Shown here in pieces: positions 9,827 to 21,251 of a stretch of DNA of 64,000 nt. The position numbers and the translations under genes were made by a program. Location: NCBI GenBank assembly GCA_019915015.1, contig JAHBBC010000008.1, positions 1,612,001-1,676,000 on the forward strand, in the 5' to 3' direction. The notes under the pieces are model-generated. The model worked only from the letters and a program-made list of their open reading frames with translations. It did not search any database and had not been told where the DNA came from. Source of the stretch: Auriscalpium vulgare (taxonomy: Eukaryota; Basidiomycota; Agaricomycetes; Russulales; Auriscalpiaceae). Every line of letters starts with the position of its first letter. The stretch's first letter is position 1.

Positions 9827-11180
9827 ATGGCTCACCACTCCCAGGAAAGTCTCGGAACAGAGGAGAGTCTTCAAGCAGACCGCACAGATCCAGGCCGACG
9901 CATACGCAGCGAGCGGTGGTGGACCAAGCGGGAGAAGCTGCTCGAGCAAGCTGGGTACCGTCTACGACCTCGCTTCCGCCAGGACTGGAAGCCATCTTGG
10001 CCCCAGGGTACGAGCATTTTTGCAATCCATAAGGCTGAAGATGGGAACCGCAACTATGTCAGGTTTTGCCGTCGTGCTGTCGAGCTACTCGACAACCGCG
10101 CTGACGTTTCTGCCAGCTCCAGGTCGCGCTGGATGCGACACGCATCTCGGACGGCAAGCCCGTGATGCTGAAGCGCATGGTGCGCAAGGAGGGCCCATAC
10201 GAGCTCGACATTGCTACATCTCTTGCCTCGGAGGAACTCATATCCGACCCGCGCAACCACACCGTCCCGTTGCTCGAGGTCATTCAGCTGCCGAACGACG
10301 AAAGCGACAAAATCTTGGTTATGCCCCTCCTCCGACCCTTCGACAATCCCAAATTCGAAACGTACGGTGAGGTGGTTGCGTTCATCAGTCAAATATTTGA
10401 GGTATGTGGCGAATTTATCTGATATCGTCGGGCTCGTCCTCACGGCACATGTCGGACGGCCGTAGGGCTTGCAATTCATGCACGAGCGCAATATTTCCCA
10501 TCGGTAAGATGCACTACTCCATGCGCGTAGACGATGTTGACAATTTTCTCAGGGACTGTACTGCTGCAAATATAATGCTCGACCCGTCGTCGATGTACCC
10601 GAATTCGTTCCATCCTGTGGAGTTGGATCGCCGGCCAGATTTCAAGGGCACGGCGAAGCACTACACGCGCACGCAGCGCCCTCCGAGATACTATTTGATC
10701 GACTTTGGGCTGTCGCGACGCTACGATCCTGCGAAGGGACCGCCTCTGGAACTGCCACTATACGGCGGCGACAAGTCGGTCCCGGAAAATCAGGACGAGT
10801 CTACGCCGTGTAACCCTTTCTTCACCGACATCTACTATCTCGGAAATATGATCCGGGAGGAGTTCATCCGTGTGAGTACGCCTTTTGTTACGCCGTTCAT
10901 CGTTCTTAGTTCTGTACACGTCTAGAAACGACTGGGGTTCGAGTTCGTCCAGCCTTTGGTGGCGGATATGATTCAGCGAGACCCGGAGAAGCGTCCGAAG
11001 ATTGACGAGGTCGTCTCTCGGTTCGCGGAGATACGGAAATCCTTGAGCACGCGCAAGTTGCGCTCGAGGATCGTGAGGCGGCAGGAGATCGGTATCGTTC
11101 GTTTCTTCCGTGCGTGCGGATATCTGTATCGCACCGCAGGGTATATTCTTACGAAGAAGGCTCCCATTCCGGAACCTTGA
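9827..11180 (+). CDS. K1: divergent protein kinase-like protein, five exons
   Basis: Predicted protein kinase of a fungal lineage-expanded family; substrate unknown. Exons 9827-10057, 10117-10401, 10466-10503, 10553-10871 and 10926-11180 give 375 codons plus stop, all phases consistent. Motifs: candidate ATP-site Lys96 in PVMLKRM, catalytic loop His184-Arg185-Asp186 with Asn191 (split by intron 3), and Asp235-Phe-Gly. About 43 residues separate the loop Asn from DFG, against roughly a dozen in typical kinases. This insert carries YPNSFHP and HYTRTQRPP, family-specific motifs conserved in K2-K4. A glycine-rich loop is not evident. The N-terminal ~75 residues are basic (RRIRSERWWTKREK). The C-terminal exon ends in a hydrophobic stretch ACGYLYRTAGYIL. 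It is paired head-to-head with H1 and convergent with H2. A catalytically altered kinase-like protein is possible. Confidence 0.8.
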
Positions 11181-11598
11181 CGCTTGTAGCTGTGTTAGTA
11201 ATTCTCGGTATGAATTTCACTTTCACATCACATTATATTGATACCTTGCGCACTCATTCCCTCCCTCGCGACTTCGTGGACACCGCATGCTCTTCCAAAT
11301 ACAACCGTTTATTGTACGTGCAAGTAATCTCCTTCATGCCAAGCATAAGACCATGAAGCAACGAGGCAACAACGGACGACCGCACGACGTTGGTAGCGCT
11401 ATCGAAAGAAGCGCAGCGGGCGTCCGAGCGCTGCTGACGGGACCTTGCTTAGCGCAACTATTTCGGTGAACCGCACGCGCTGAAACTCGTCGGTCATAAT
11501 CATATTACGTGGGTGTCCGGACGCACGGCGTCTGGAGCGATAGCGGCAAGTACATAACAGCCAAGGCGCATGAGCGCCACATTGTCACACGATCCGAA
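11181..11598. other. Convergent intergenic region K1/H2 with element E (11298-11323)
   Basis: Separates two facing 3' ends. Element E copy 1 (AATACAACCG...) lies at 11298-11323, 118 bases after the K1 stop. No gene seen. Confidence 0.6.
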
Positions 11599-12077
11599 TC
11601 AAAGCGCCTCCGCCGCGTCGCCGTCGATCGAAGCATCTAGCGGGTCAATCAGTCTCAGGTATGTAGCGTCGCAGATAAAGATGTCATCTTACCAGGCGCG
11701 TCCGCGGTCCCCAAAGACAAGACTGCAAAGGAAGGGTTCTCGCCCGGTGTCTCCGCCGTAATGACCGCGACGTTCTCTGGTCAGGATAATCAGCAATCGG
11801 TGGGGGCATGGGTGATATCTCAGCACTCACCCATCGTTTCATTTAATTGGTAGACCTCCAGCGAGAACGCAGATACGCTGTCGCCGAAGATGCTGCTAGC
11901 GGCGGTCCTGTGGCGGTCTGTGAAGGGGTCCGTGATGCTCGTGGAGGTGGAGTCGAAGTGAGCGGTCGCTGACTGCAAACCGGCGGGGCCAGCGGGAGTA
12001 CCTGGTAGGACAACGTCAGTAAGCTGACCCGCACACGACGCGCGAAGAGCTGAACCATCAGGATTGGCGTCATTTGG

Positions 12078-12275
12078 TGTAGAATAAACAAGTAGAGAGC
12101 GAGTAAAATAGAGAATAAGATTTATTTATTCCGGCTCCTGAACGCGAGCCTTTATACCTAAGTACAAGACTACTGGAATATTCCTATGACTAGGAATTCG
12201 CTTATCTACTGTACTTAGTAATCTAATCTAGTATGTTCGGGAGTCGCCGAGTGGCTTCTCCCACTAACTACAACA
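12078..12275 (-). repeat. Copia 3' LTR
   Basis: 198 bases, identical to the partner at 16481. Preceded by TTTGG. Confidence 0.95.
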
Positions 12276-12293
12276 CTCCCCCTCGACTCCCGA

Positions 12294-15095
12294 TTACCGC
12301 ATTCCCAAGTGCTGAACAAGTTCCTGGTGATGCGGCTTAGGTAGTGCTTTTGTAAATACGTCTGCGAGATTGTCGAGGGTCGCGCAGTATTCAACTGACA
12401 CTTCGTTAGAAGTAATACAGTCTCGAATGAAATGATGCCGGATGTCGATATGCTTGCTCCGGGCGTGAAAAGTCTGATTCTGCGAAAATTTGATGGTGCC
12501 CTGGTTATCGACGTTGATTTGCGTCGGCTCGTCCATGGCGCGCCTAATTCCCTGAGGAATCTGCGAATCCAGATCGTTTCGCGTGCCGCATGGCTCAGGG
12601 CCATGTACTCTGCTTCCATACTGGATATGGCAACTGTCGGTTGCTTCTTCGAACTCCAAGAGATCGGCCTCCCGCGATCTTGAAGACGTAACCGGAAGTT
12701 GACCTCCTGTCATCCAAATTTCCTCCCAATCGGCATCCGAGTAAGCCTCGAGGCTGGTAATTATGCCTCGCTTCTCCGTGGTTTCTCCGCCGTACACGAT
12801 TCCCAAGTCCTCCGTCCCTTTGAGGTAGCGCATGACGCGCTTGACTGCTGTCCAGTGCTCGGGACCCGGATTAGAATTAAATTGACTAAGGAATTGCACT
12901 GCGAATGCAATGTCAGGGCGAGTGCCGATTGCAGGATACATGAGAGATCCGATCGCCGATTGATAATTGGATCGGAATGATGTCTCCGCTATCTCCGTAA
13001 CCTTCGTGAGCTTCACGTTGTGGTCCAGAGGTGTTGCGACTGGTGTCGCGTTGGGCATCCCGAAGCGCTCGAGTATGCGCCGAATGAATGATTTCTGTGA
13101 GATCTTCAGTGTGCCTTGCTTGCGATCTCGAATGACTTCGAGCCGCGACGACTTGTCGGATCTCGCCGAGATCTGAGATCTCGAATTTCGATTTGAGCTC
13201 TTCTTTGATGGTGCGCATAGCTTCCGTGCCTGTTGCTAGAATTGGCATATCATCAACATGCACTGCCACGATCCACAGATCGTTGCCTTGCTGTCTGATT
13301 ATACACACTGGTCCGAGAACAGTCGAGTGAACCCTAGCTCCGCAAAAATTGCGTCGAGTAGATCGTTCCAGACTCGGCCAGCTTGCTTGAGCCCGTAAAT
13401 AGATTTGAGTAGCTGCAGTACTCGTCCCGTCCCGTCGTCGTATCCCGGCGGCTGTTTCATATAGATTTCTTCTTTGAGCTCGCCGTTTAGATAAGCGCCG
13501 ACGACGTCAACAACGTGAATCTCGAGATCATATTTGGCGCCGATCGCGAATAGCATTCGCAAAGTCTCCAGTCGTACCACAGGGGAATATGTTCGAAGAA
13601 ATCGATTCCCGGTATCTGTGAGAACCCCTGTGCGACCAGACGTGCTTTGTATTTTATTATGTTGCCATCCGTGTCGCGTTTCGTACGTAGCACCCATTTG
13701 CAGCCAACTGGATCGCGATCTGCAGGAAGCTCGACTTTGACGTAAGTGCCTAGCTTTTCCAGCTGTCCGAGTTCCCGTTCGATCGCTTCTTTCCATTTTG
13801 GCCAATCAGGCCGCGTCATTGCTTCTTTGATATCCACGGGATCGTCGTTTACTAGTGATCCCGTCATGAGCACATATTCCTCGTGCTCGTCCTCTTCTTC
13901 CTCTGCGGCTTTGTCAACTGCAACGGGCGCCTGGTCCGTGGGTACGTGATGTTTCCATTCGCGTGGTCCGCGTGCTGCTGGATTATTCAGCAGGCGAAAG
14001 TTTGTTGGTGCGTGTTGCGCAATCCGCGTGCTCGGTGCTCGGGGCGTCGGAATTTTCGAAGGTGTCGGCGCTTTGGGCGCTTCGGCCGGCGGCACCGTTT
14101 CTCCCCTTTCTCCCCCTTGCCCCGCAGTCGGCTCGCTTTTCCTGCCTCTGCGTCTTTCTCCCCCTCGAGCCGCGCAGGGGCCTCGAGTATGTGTTCTTCC
14201 CCAGTGCCCATAGTGATAGTTTTTTCTTCTTCAAATATAATATTTCTTGAAGTTTGAACTTGCCGGTTTGTGGGTTGTAGTACCTCCAGGCACGCGAATT
14301 GTCCGAGAGGCCGACAAATAACATGTCGCGCGACTTTGATTCCAATTTTCCTTGCTGCCCATCCTGCTGCAGTACCCAGCAACGCGTGCCGAATTCTCGT
14401 AACAACGATACGTCCGGTTTCTTCCCCCAGAAGATCTCATCGGGTGTTTTCCCATCGGGTAAGGCGCGCGTGGGAGACCGTTTTTCAGGTACGTTGCGTA
14501 GGCTACTGCTTCGGGCCATAGGTACTTGGTAAATCGTGCGCCAATAGCATTGCGCGCGCGTGCTCGACCAACGTTCGGTTGAGTCGTTCCGCAATTCCAT
14601 TCTGTGCGGAAGAGTGGGGTGCCGTGAGTTCCAATTTGATGCCGTTCTCTAAGAGGAATTTCAAAATTCCCTCGTTGAGATACTCGCGCCCATTGTCGAT
14701 GCGAAAACGCTTCATCTTGCGTCCCGCCTGCGTCTCGATGTAGCTCTTGTAGTACTTCAGCTTTTCGAGTACGCCAGTTTTCCCTTTGAGAAAATGAACC
14801 ATCGAGCGGCGCGACTTTCCGTCTGTGAATGACACGTAATAGAATTCGCCTCGGATTCCGCGCGTTCGGGCCGGTCCCCATAAGTCTGAAACGGTGAGGT
14901 CACCGATCTCCGCGATCTTCGTATCAGATTCTTTTGGAATGGTGTGACATGCTGTTTAGCCTGGATGCACGCTGTGCATTGCTCTTCCGGCGCGCTCCCT
15001 TCGTCGACATTCATCCCTCCACCATATTTTTCGATTTTAGCATTTTTATCGAACCCATATTGAGGTGGCCGAAGATTCTGTGCCAGGAGTCCCAA
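12294..15095 (-). pseudogene. Copia pol (integrase, RT, RNase H), multiply frameshifted
   Basis: Recognisable pol pieces lie in order but hop between all three minus frames about ten times. Pieces: the integrase zinc-binding end ECTACIQAKQH-like (about 15020-14960), integrase core RIDNGREYLNEG and PHSSAQNGIAERLNRTL (about 14835-14540), RT start WKEAIERELGQLEK and GCKWVLRTKRD (about 13830-13680), RT core MKQPPGYDDG and the catalytic HVDDM (about 13480-13230), RNase H YSDADWEE (about 12740) and the final DVFTKALPKPHHQELVQHLGM ending at 12294. No single long frame remains, so this copy cannot make a complete polyprotein as sequenced. Confidence 0.85.
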
Positions 15096-16399
15096 CTTCG
15101 GGCATTGCCGGATACCAGCGCCATTTCGGGAAAAGCGCCCGAGCCGGGCTTCAGGTCCATGATGTACATACGACCGACTTTTCTCCCTTTAGCGATATTC
15201 GTTCCCGCGCGTGTTCGGATCATTAGGTAATCGTTTTCGAACGTCACCTGCATGCTGTTTTCGGTGATGCGTGGGATCGAGACCAGGTTTGCTACAGCGA
15301 GTGGTGCGTGTATCGCGTCCCGCAAGACGCCCTGCACCGACTTTCCTTCAACTTGAAAAGTGACTGGCACGTCACCGCGGCCAAGGGCCGCGATGGAGTG
15401 ATTCCCTACGCCCCGAACAATGTCCCCGGGCGTATCTCTGTAAGAGGAAAAATGCGAGCGCTCTCGCACGATGTGTGACGTGGCTGCCGAGTCGGCGAGC
15501 CAGAGCGGCGGTCCGGCGCGATTGGTAAGCGAGTTCTCTGATGCGAAGGCGTATTCTTCTTTCTTCGGCGCTTCCTGCGCCGTGTTTGCCTGCGCTGTGT
15601 TCCCCCCTCCGCCGTTCTGCCTGCCCGTCCCGTTGTCACGTTTGCTCGAGCGGCAGTCTGCTTTCATGTGCCCTTTTTTCCCGCACGCGTAGCATGTAAT
15701 ATTGCGTGTGTCGAACTTCTTCTTTCCTTTGTAGGCCGCAAGCGCCGTGTCAGATGATGGCTTCTCGGCTTTCTCCTTTTGGCGCTTGGTTTCTTCGAGA
15801 ATACGAGATATGACTGTGCCGGATTTCCCGAGGGCTGTGCGATCTATTGACCGTATGTAAGGGTCCCAAGACTCTGGCAACGACGTCAGCAACGCCATGC
15901 CGAAATCTTCGTCTGAGATCTGATGTCCCAGTGAGTGCAGATCGCTCTGCAGTCCGCGCATCTTCCTGATGTGCTCCTCGACGTCTGCGCCTTCCGCGCA
16001 TTCGGCTCTGAAGAAATTTCGCCTCGCGAGTACGAGCCCCAGCGTTCCTTTCGGCTGGTACAACTCCTCGAGTATGCTCCACGCGGCGGCGGCTTCTTTC
16101 TCGTCCCGAACGTATACCAGCAGCGGGTCTGCGACCCGCAGCCGAATTGCCGACAGCGCCTGTCGACTCTTCTTTGTCCAGACCCTGATCTTCTCGTCAG
16201 CGGCTTCTTGCACTTTGGCATCCGCTCCTGTCGCTGCCGCGGCAGGTTTCTTCGCCGTCCCGTCGACATAATCCCACAGGTCCGCATTGGTAAGTAGATC
16301 TTCGATCTTCATACGCCATACGGCGTAATTCTCGGTGCCCCGCAAGGCATCGATCCGGACTGTGTTGTACGTGCCGCTGCCGTACGTGTTGTCTGACAT
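15011..16399 (-). CDS. Copia gag-protease ORF
   Basis: Intact 462-codon frame starting 82 bases inside the 5' LTR. It holds a copia gag N-terminus (YAVWRMKIEDLL), a zinc knuckle CYACGKKGHMKADC near residue 235, the protease motif LADSAATSHI near residue 297, and the start of the integrase region (WHRIFGHLNMGS). It ends where the frame shifts relative to the rest of integrase. It encodes the nucleocapsid and protease functions of the element. Confidence 0.9.
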   Translation of the reverse strand: MSDNTYGSGTYNTVRIDALRGTENYAVWRMKIEDLLTNADLWDYVDGTAKKPAAAATGADAKVQEAADEKIRVWTKKSRQALSAIRLRVADPLLVYVRDEKEAAAAWSILEELYQPKGTLGLVLARRNFFRAECAEGADVEEHIRKMRGLQSDLHSLGHQISDEDFGMALLTSLPESWDPYIRSIDRTALGKSGTVISRILEETKRQKEKAEKPSSDTALAAYKGKKKFDTRNITCYACGKKGHMKADCRSSKRDNGTGRQNGGGGNTAQANTAQEAPKKEEYAFASENSLTNRAGPPLWLADSAATSHIVRERSHFSSYRDTPGDIVRGVGNHSIAALGRGDVPVTFQVEGKSVQGVLRDAIHAPLAVANLVSIPRITENSMQVTFENDYLMIRTRAGTNIAKGRKVGRMYIMDLKPGSGAFPEMALVSGNARSWDSWHRIFGHLNMGSIKMLKSKNMVEG

Positions 16400-16468
16400 G
16401 GGTGGGAAGATTTCGGGGGTGATAGATAGGGCTGGTAGATAGTGACTGTATGTGATCAGTTAAGGGCA

Positions 16469-16480
16469 GGGCCCATAACC
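16469..16480 (-). other. Copia primer-binding site for initiator tRNA-Met anticodon arm
   Basis: Directly beside the 5' LTR the plus strand reads GGGCCCATAACC, the anticodon-arm sequence of eukaryotic initiator tRNA-Met. The element RNA is therefore complementary to it. This matches the half-tRNA priming known for Drosophila copia and yeast Ty5. Confidence 0.7.
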
Positions 16481-16678
16481 TGTAGAATAAACAAGTAGAG
16501 AGCGAGTAAAATAGAGAATAAGATTTATTTATTCCGGCTCCTGAACGCGAGCCTTTATACCTAAGTACAAGACTACTGGAATATTCCTATGACTAGGAAT
16601 TCGCTTATCTACTGTACTTAGTAATCTAATCTAGTATGTTCGGGAGTCGCCGAGTGGCTTCTCCCACTAACTACAACA
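16481..16678 (-). repeat. Copia 5' LTR
   Basis: 198 bases, identical to 12078-12275. Followed by TTTGG. Confidence 0.95.
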
Positions 16679-17295
16679 TTTGGGTTGTCTATTTGCTCGA
16701 AAACTCTGCGCTCGATGGCTTTCTGCGATGCAATCTATCAAGAACGTGTGAATAAGGAATCAGGACGTAATCATAGAATCAGATATACCCTGACGACTGT
16801 ATATGCCTTCTCTGCAACTTTCCTATAGCCATGGGAATTGAAGATCCGGTGCAACGACCCGTTGGCATCGAGGTCCTTTTTCCGCTCTTTTGCGCTGTGC
16901 CGATCATGTGAGAAGGAAAAACTCGCATACCAGCGAAGCCGATACATGATCTCAGCGACGTACATATTATAATAATGCTGGGCTTCCAGCTGTTCCGCAC
17001 GTAGAATCTCGCCCACGTAGCGCGAGAGAAGCTTCAGGGCCCCGTCCATGAATTTGTCCCCGTCGCGCTCCTGGACAGCAGGAATATTGCCGCGGAGGAT
17101 CTTCACACCACCCTTGGCGGGTAAGTCAATGACTGCCTCGAATAGCCCGCCGGTAAACTGAGGGAGATAGCTATCGACGAAACGGTTGGAACCAGCCATT
17201 GTGATAACGAGAGTTGATGAGGGGTGGCCGCGGCGAGCAGACTGAGGGATGGGGCACTGAGAGGCAACGCAGGGTCTTTAGCACGGGAGGCGAAG

Positions 17296-17303
17296 TATAT
17301 ATA
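17296..17303 (-). promoter_or_regulatory. TATA box of H2
   Basis: TATATATA on the minus strand, 97 bases before the H2 start codon, within the 389-base gap between the H2 and K2 start codons. Confidence 0.55.
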
Positions 17304-17588
17304 GTCCATGTCGCGCGGTTGTGGGCAGGTCGGACGCGTGGTGTACGCAAATAGTGTCGCCCTTCGCCCTTTCCATAGTCCTGCCGACGAAAGTACAACA
17401 TCTGAGGACATTATTTTTCTGTGGGTAAGGACAGCACTGGGTCGCTTGCCGGGAAGAAAGGAGTTGTGGGTGCGTGAAGGTCCCGTAGTACCCCATTATT
17501 TGTCGCGGAGAACAAAAGGCTGCTGACTCATCAGCGCCGCCAAGTTGGACCTGCAGGCCTAGACTTGCGCAGTTCACCTCCTCCCTCC

Positions 17589-18929
17589 ATGGCCCGTCTG
17601 TCACAGGAAAGTCTAGGAACTGAAGAAAGCCTCCGAGCAGACTTCACCAACCCCGGACGACGCATACGTGGCGAGCGCCGATGGGTGAAGAGGGAGAAGC
17701 TACTCGAACAAGCCGGGTATAGACTGCGACCCCGCTTTCGCGAGGACTGGATACCGTCATGGCGCGGTACAAACAAGAGGTACTACAACGCGGAAGATGG
17801 GATTCAAAACATGGTGAGAGCCACTCGTCTTTGGTTCATGCCGCACTACTGATGCTTGGCCTACAGAAACGTGTCGCGCTGGATGCGACGCGCATCTCGG
17901 ACGGCAAGCCCGTGATGCTGAAGCACCTCCAGCGTGATGAGGGCCCGCACGAGCTCGATATCACCAACTTTCTCAACTCTGAAGAGCTCAGGTCCGACCC
18001 GCGCAATCACAGCGTCCCGCTACTCGAGGTCATTGAGCTGCCGAATGCCGATCGCGACAGGATCATGGTCATGCCGCTTCTCCGGCCATTCAACAACCCC
18101 AAATTTGAGACGTACGGAGAGGTGGTCGCGTTCATCTCTCAGATATTTGAGGTATGTGGCGAAAGGTCTCTTTGTCGGGCTTGTCCTCACAGCGATGATT
18201 TTTCATAGGGCTTGCAGTTCGTGCACGAGCGTAATATCGCGCATGGGTCCGCTTCCTCCTTTCCTTCAATGTTGTGTTGCTGTTGTTCACTACTCCCACA
18301 GAGACTGCACCGCTTGGAATATCATGATGGACTCATCGTCAATGTATCCTAATTCGTTCCATCCCGAAGAGCTGAGCCGTCGGCCAGATTTCAAGGGCAA
18401 AGCGAAGCACTACACGCGTACGCAGCGCCCCCCAAAGTACTATCTGATTGACTTTGGGCTGTCGCGCCGTTACGACCCGTCGGCCGGACCGCCTTTGGAA
18501 TATCCCCTGCACGGCGGCGACAAGTCGGCACCTGAAAATCAGGACCAGTCGAAGCCGTGTAACCCTTTCTTCACCGACATCTACTATCTCGGAAATCTGA
18601 TCCGGGAGGAGTTCATCCGTGTGCGTACGCCTTTTGTTACGCTGTTCATCGTCCTCAGCCCTGTACACGTCCAGAAACGACTGGGATTCGAGTTCGTCGA
18701 GCCTTTGGTCGTAGATATGGTTCAGCGAGAACCGGAGAAGCGTCCGAAGATCGACGAGGTCGTCTCTCGCTTCGCAGATATTCGGAAGTCTTTGAGCACG
18801 CGCAAATTGCGCTCGAGGATCGTCAGGAGGCAGGAGATATATATTGTTCGTTTCTTCCGTGCGTGTGGCTATCTATATCGCACCGCAGGGTATCTTCTTA
18901 CGAAGAAGGCTCCCATACCGGAACCTTAA
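17589..18929 (+). CDS. K2: divergent protein kinase-like protein with HGD catalytic loop
   Basis: Same family and exon plan as K1: exons 17589-17813, 17867-18151, 18209-18246, 18302-18620 and 18675-18929, 373 codons plus stop. Candidate ATP-site Lys94 in PVMLKHL, loop Asn189 and DFG Asp233 are kept. Splicing at the only frame-preserving sites (donor GTCCGC after 18246, acceptor ending 18301) reads His182-Gly183-Asp184, so the usual HRD Arg is Gly. The HRD visible when the genome is read straight through comes from the end of the intron. Donor GTCCGC is unusual, but GTCCGT is used in the epoxide hydrolase gene of this window. It is head-to-head with H2. Its coding sequence starts unit 1 of the tandem array. 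Confidence 0.8.
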
Positions 18930-19879
18930 CGCTTGTGATTGTTCGTCATTTCCACACCACGGTACTTCGATAACCCTGCGCACTCATTACTTCACTCTCG
19001 ACTTCGCGGACACCGCACGTACTTTGAAATACAACCGTTTATTGTACGTGCAAGCGATCTCCTACATAAGCATAAGAGCGTGAATCAACGAGGCAAACAG
19101 CCGAAGGAATCATCAAATGATGGCCGCACAACGGTGTCAGTTGGCGCTGTCGAAGCACGCGAGAACAACGCTGCGCTATTAGCGCCAACGCTTTGCCGGT
19201 ATCTTGCTGAGGGATGTACAACCGCAGTGACGGCGCAAAGATCCACCAAGAGAGTCGTGCGGCATATAGCATACGCGAGCAAGAACCGGGCGTTCGTCTA
19301 GCTGCCGTAGTTACTGACAGAAGCCTCTCAAGGCATAGATACGCAGTGGGATCAGGTATGACAATACGAGATTATGCAGCGATTCAGAAGCCAAGCCTAC
19401 ATACCGAGGAAGTAACCGCCGGACAGCAGCATCTAGGATAAGCGCTAACGAGGCAGGGCACAACCTCCAGCCAAGAGCTAGTAGCCTGCTGCGATGCAGA
19501 GAACTTACGCTCAGCACCAAATTGCGCACCCCAGCTGGCGCGAACGCGGTTAGGTGTGCATGGGAAAACGCGATAAACAGGAGAGCGACGGGAGGGGGAT
19601 TTCTCTTCGCGTGCTTCACCGGCGACTCGCACCACGGGCAGCGCTGGTCAACTGGACCCGTCAGTGGCTGTCAGCCCATCTGCACGAAGACGAAACACGT
19701 CGAGTGAGGAACTCACAAATGCCAGTGCATTGCGTGGAGGCGCCGTAACACCGAGTGCCGGATTGTGCCGCACGGACCAGGGGCGCTACTTGATAGAATT
19801 CAACCGGGCGGGAGACGAGCGGAAACGCTCGATCGACGCGGGGGCGTGCTGCCTCTCGCCCAGCAGCGCGCAGCGTTGT
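18930..19879. other. Downstream flank of K2 with element E (19028-19053)
   Basis: Element E copy 2 lies ~100 bases after the kinase stop. The rest is copied almost exactly at 43436-44385 but has no recognisable coding sequence on either strand. Confidence 0.5.
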
Positions 19880-20760
19880 CTGATCAACCAATTAGAGCTT
19901 CGTAAGATTGGAGCGACATGACCCCGCAGGCGACGCACCATGTCCGTGTCTCGAAGGCGCGCGCGCGGTTCTCACATGCAGCACAGTTCCACTCGCGTGC
20001 GTATTCAGGAACAGCAGCTAGATCTCGGTCAGATTGGAAGCAACATGAGGCCGCAGGCGACGCACCGGGCCCGCGTCCCGAAGGCGAGCGCGCGGGGCTT
20101 GACGTGACGTATGGCCTCGAATGGCCCAAGCGCATTCCCTCATGTTTTATTTAGCGCGAGCATATGCTGGTAACGCAATTCGCAGTGAAGGCGGCATGCG
20201 GACGCGATCGAGCAGGCCGGTGTGCGGGATTCCAGCGCGAGCGAGCGCGGGCGGTGCTTGCGGCCGGCTGGCAAAGAGCGGCCGTGGATCCAAGAAGCGC
20301 GCCTGGAGCGAAAGTGGATGCTGAGTCGAAGAAGACAGAGCGTTGGGCGCGAGAGACAGCCCGTGTTCGACTGTATGCGCGTCCTGCTAGGTGCGCTATT
20401 GCTTGCGTCCGGCGGTTTTGCTGAACGCGTCACAACTCATCGGCGCGCCCGCACTGCATTTTAAGATTGAGCTAAGGAGAGCCCTCCATCGTCAGCGCGT
20501 CAGCAAATTATTATAAGCGAGACCACGGCAAAACGGCGACGTACAGTGCAGCGCGTGCGCCTCCGCCCACTCCGTCGATGATCGCACTGAGTGCACGAGC
20601 CTGTCAGAATTCGGGCTCACCAGATCCACTCCCGGATCCACCTTCCGCACCATGATCCAGTCAGATTGGGAGCAAACGGCAAGTGACGCACCAAGCTGCC
20701 TGGGAGAACTGAGCATTGATGGGGACCGCGCGGGCTTTAGGTCGCCACAACGCACCTCGG
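19880..20760 (-). pseudogene. LYR (NDUFB9-derived) exon 1 remnants, multiple copies
   Basis: Repeated blocks of the form GCAGGCGACGCACC followed by a CGCGCGGGGCTTGA-like stretch (19935-19990, 20045-20110, weaker at 20690-20760). They align with the exon 1/intron 1 junction and YDLFRPRALAI codons of NDUFB9 (5657-5735). No open frame survives. Confidence 0.5.
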
Positions 20761-21251
20761 GCAGGCTAGCTCAGCGGGAGATGTGTGTAGAGCAAGCAAT
20801 CTGCAGGAGGAGCTACTTGGTAGTGCATGAAGAGCGTACCGAGTCAGCCTATTCGGCGCTTAAAGACAGACGCGCGGCCCCCGGCTCTGCGTCGCTCTGG
20901 AAACTGGACCACAGCTGGCGGCCGCTCGACACCGACCCGTGGCACCGTCAGCCGGTCTGTCCGCGGGAGATAGAACGCATGGTGAAGAGCACACGTCCGT
21001 TCAAGCCAGCGGATAAAAAGAAATTGGGCAGTAAGATACGATTGCGGTGAGGGTACAAGCACGTAAAGACCGGGAAGAGCTGTATCGATGCACGAGGCGG
21101 CGCGCAGCGGTGGGATGAGACACTAGTATGAGAGAAGAGGGAGACTAGAACTAGGACGCGGGACAGGTCATAGCAGAATCGAAAACATCGAAAGCACGAT
21201 ATCGACAAAGAGATGGATAGCATAGAAAGAAAGCGCACGAACATGAACGAC

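Larger units (their letters stand above)
12078..16678 (-). mobile_element. Ty1/copia LTR retrotransposon, 4.6 kb, with 5-bp target duplication
   Basis: Two 198-base LTRs (12078-12275 and 16481-16678), each TGT...ACA and identical by eye, bound an internal region read on the minus strand. TTTGG flanks both sides (12073-12077 and 16679-16683). Internal order is gag with zinc knuckle, aspartic protease, integrase, reverse transcriptase, RNase H, the copia order. A polypurine tract (GGGAGTCGAGGGGGAG) abuts the 3' LTR at 12276-12291. It inserted in exon 3 of H2. Identical LTRs mean a very recent insertion, yet pol is broken by many frameshifts. Confidence 0.95.
11599..17199 (-). pseudogene. H2: MAGS-family gene split by a copia retrotransposon
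   Basis: Exon 1 starts at ATG 17199 (MAGSNRFVDSYLPQF) and runs to about 16939, then continues after a very short intron-like gap through KKDLDANGSLHRIF to about 16790. Exon 3 (IASQKAIERRVF) is cut at 16684, where the copia element begins, and resumes at 12077. The remaining exons (about 12050-12077, 11834-12001, 11685-11766 and 11599-11636) match H1 and H3 in order and ends. Apart from the insertion I see no stop or frameshift, so the gene was probably intact until recently. It is the most diverged of the three H copies. Its TATA box is at 17296-17303. It is head-to-head with K2. Confidence 0.75.

Noticed and set aside
17934..18929. Single 331-codon plus-strand frame through the kinase, reading HRD
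   Set aside because: It reads through introns 2-4; the first third is a wrong frame and the HRD arises from intron sequence. The five-exon model matches four other copies.
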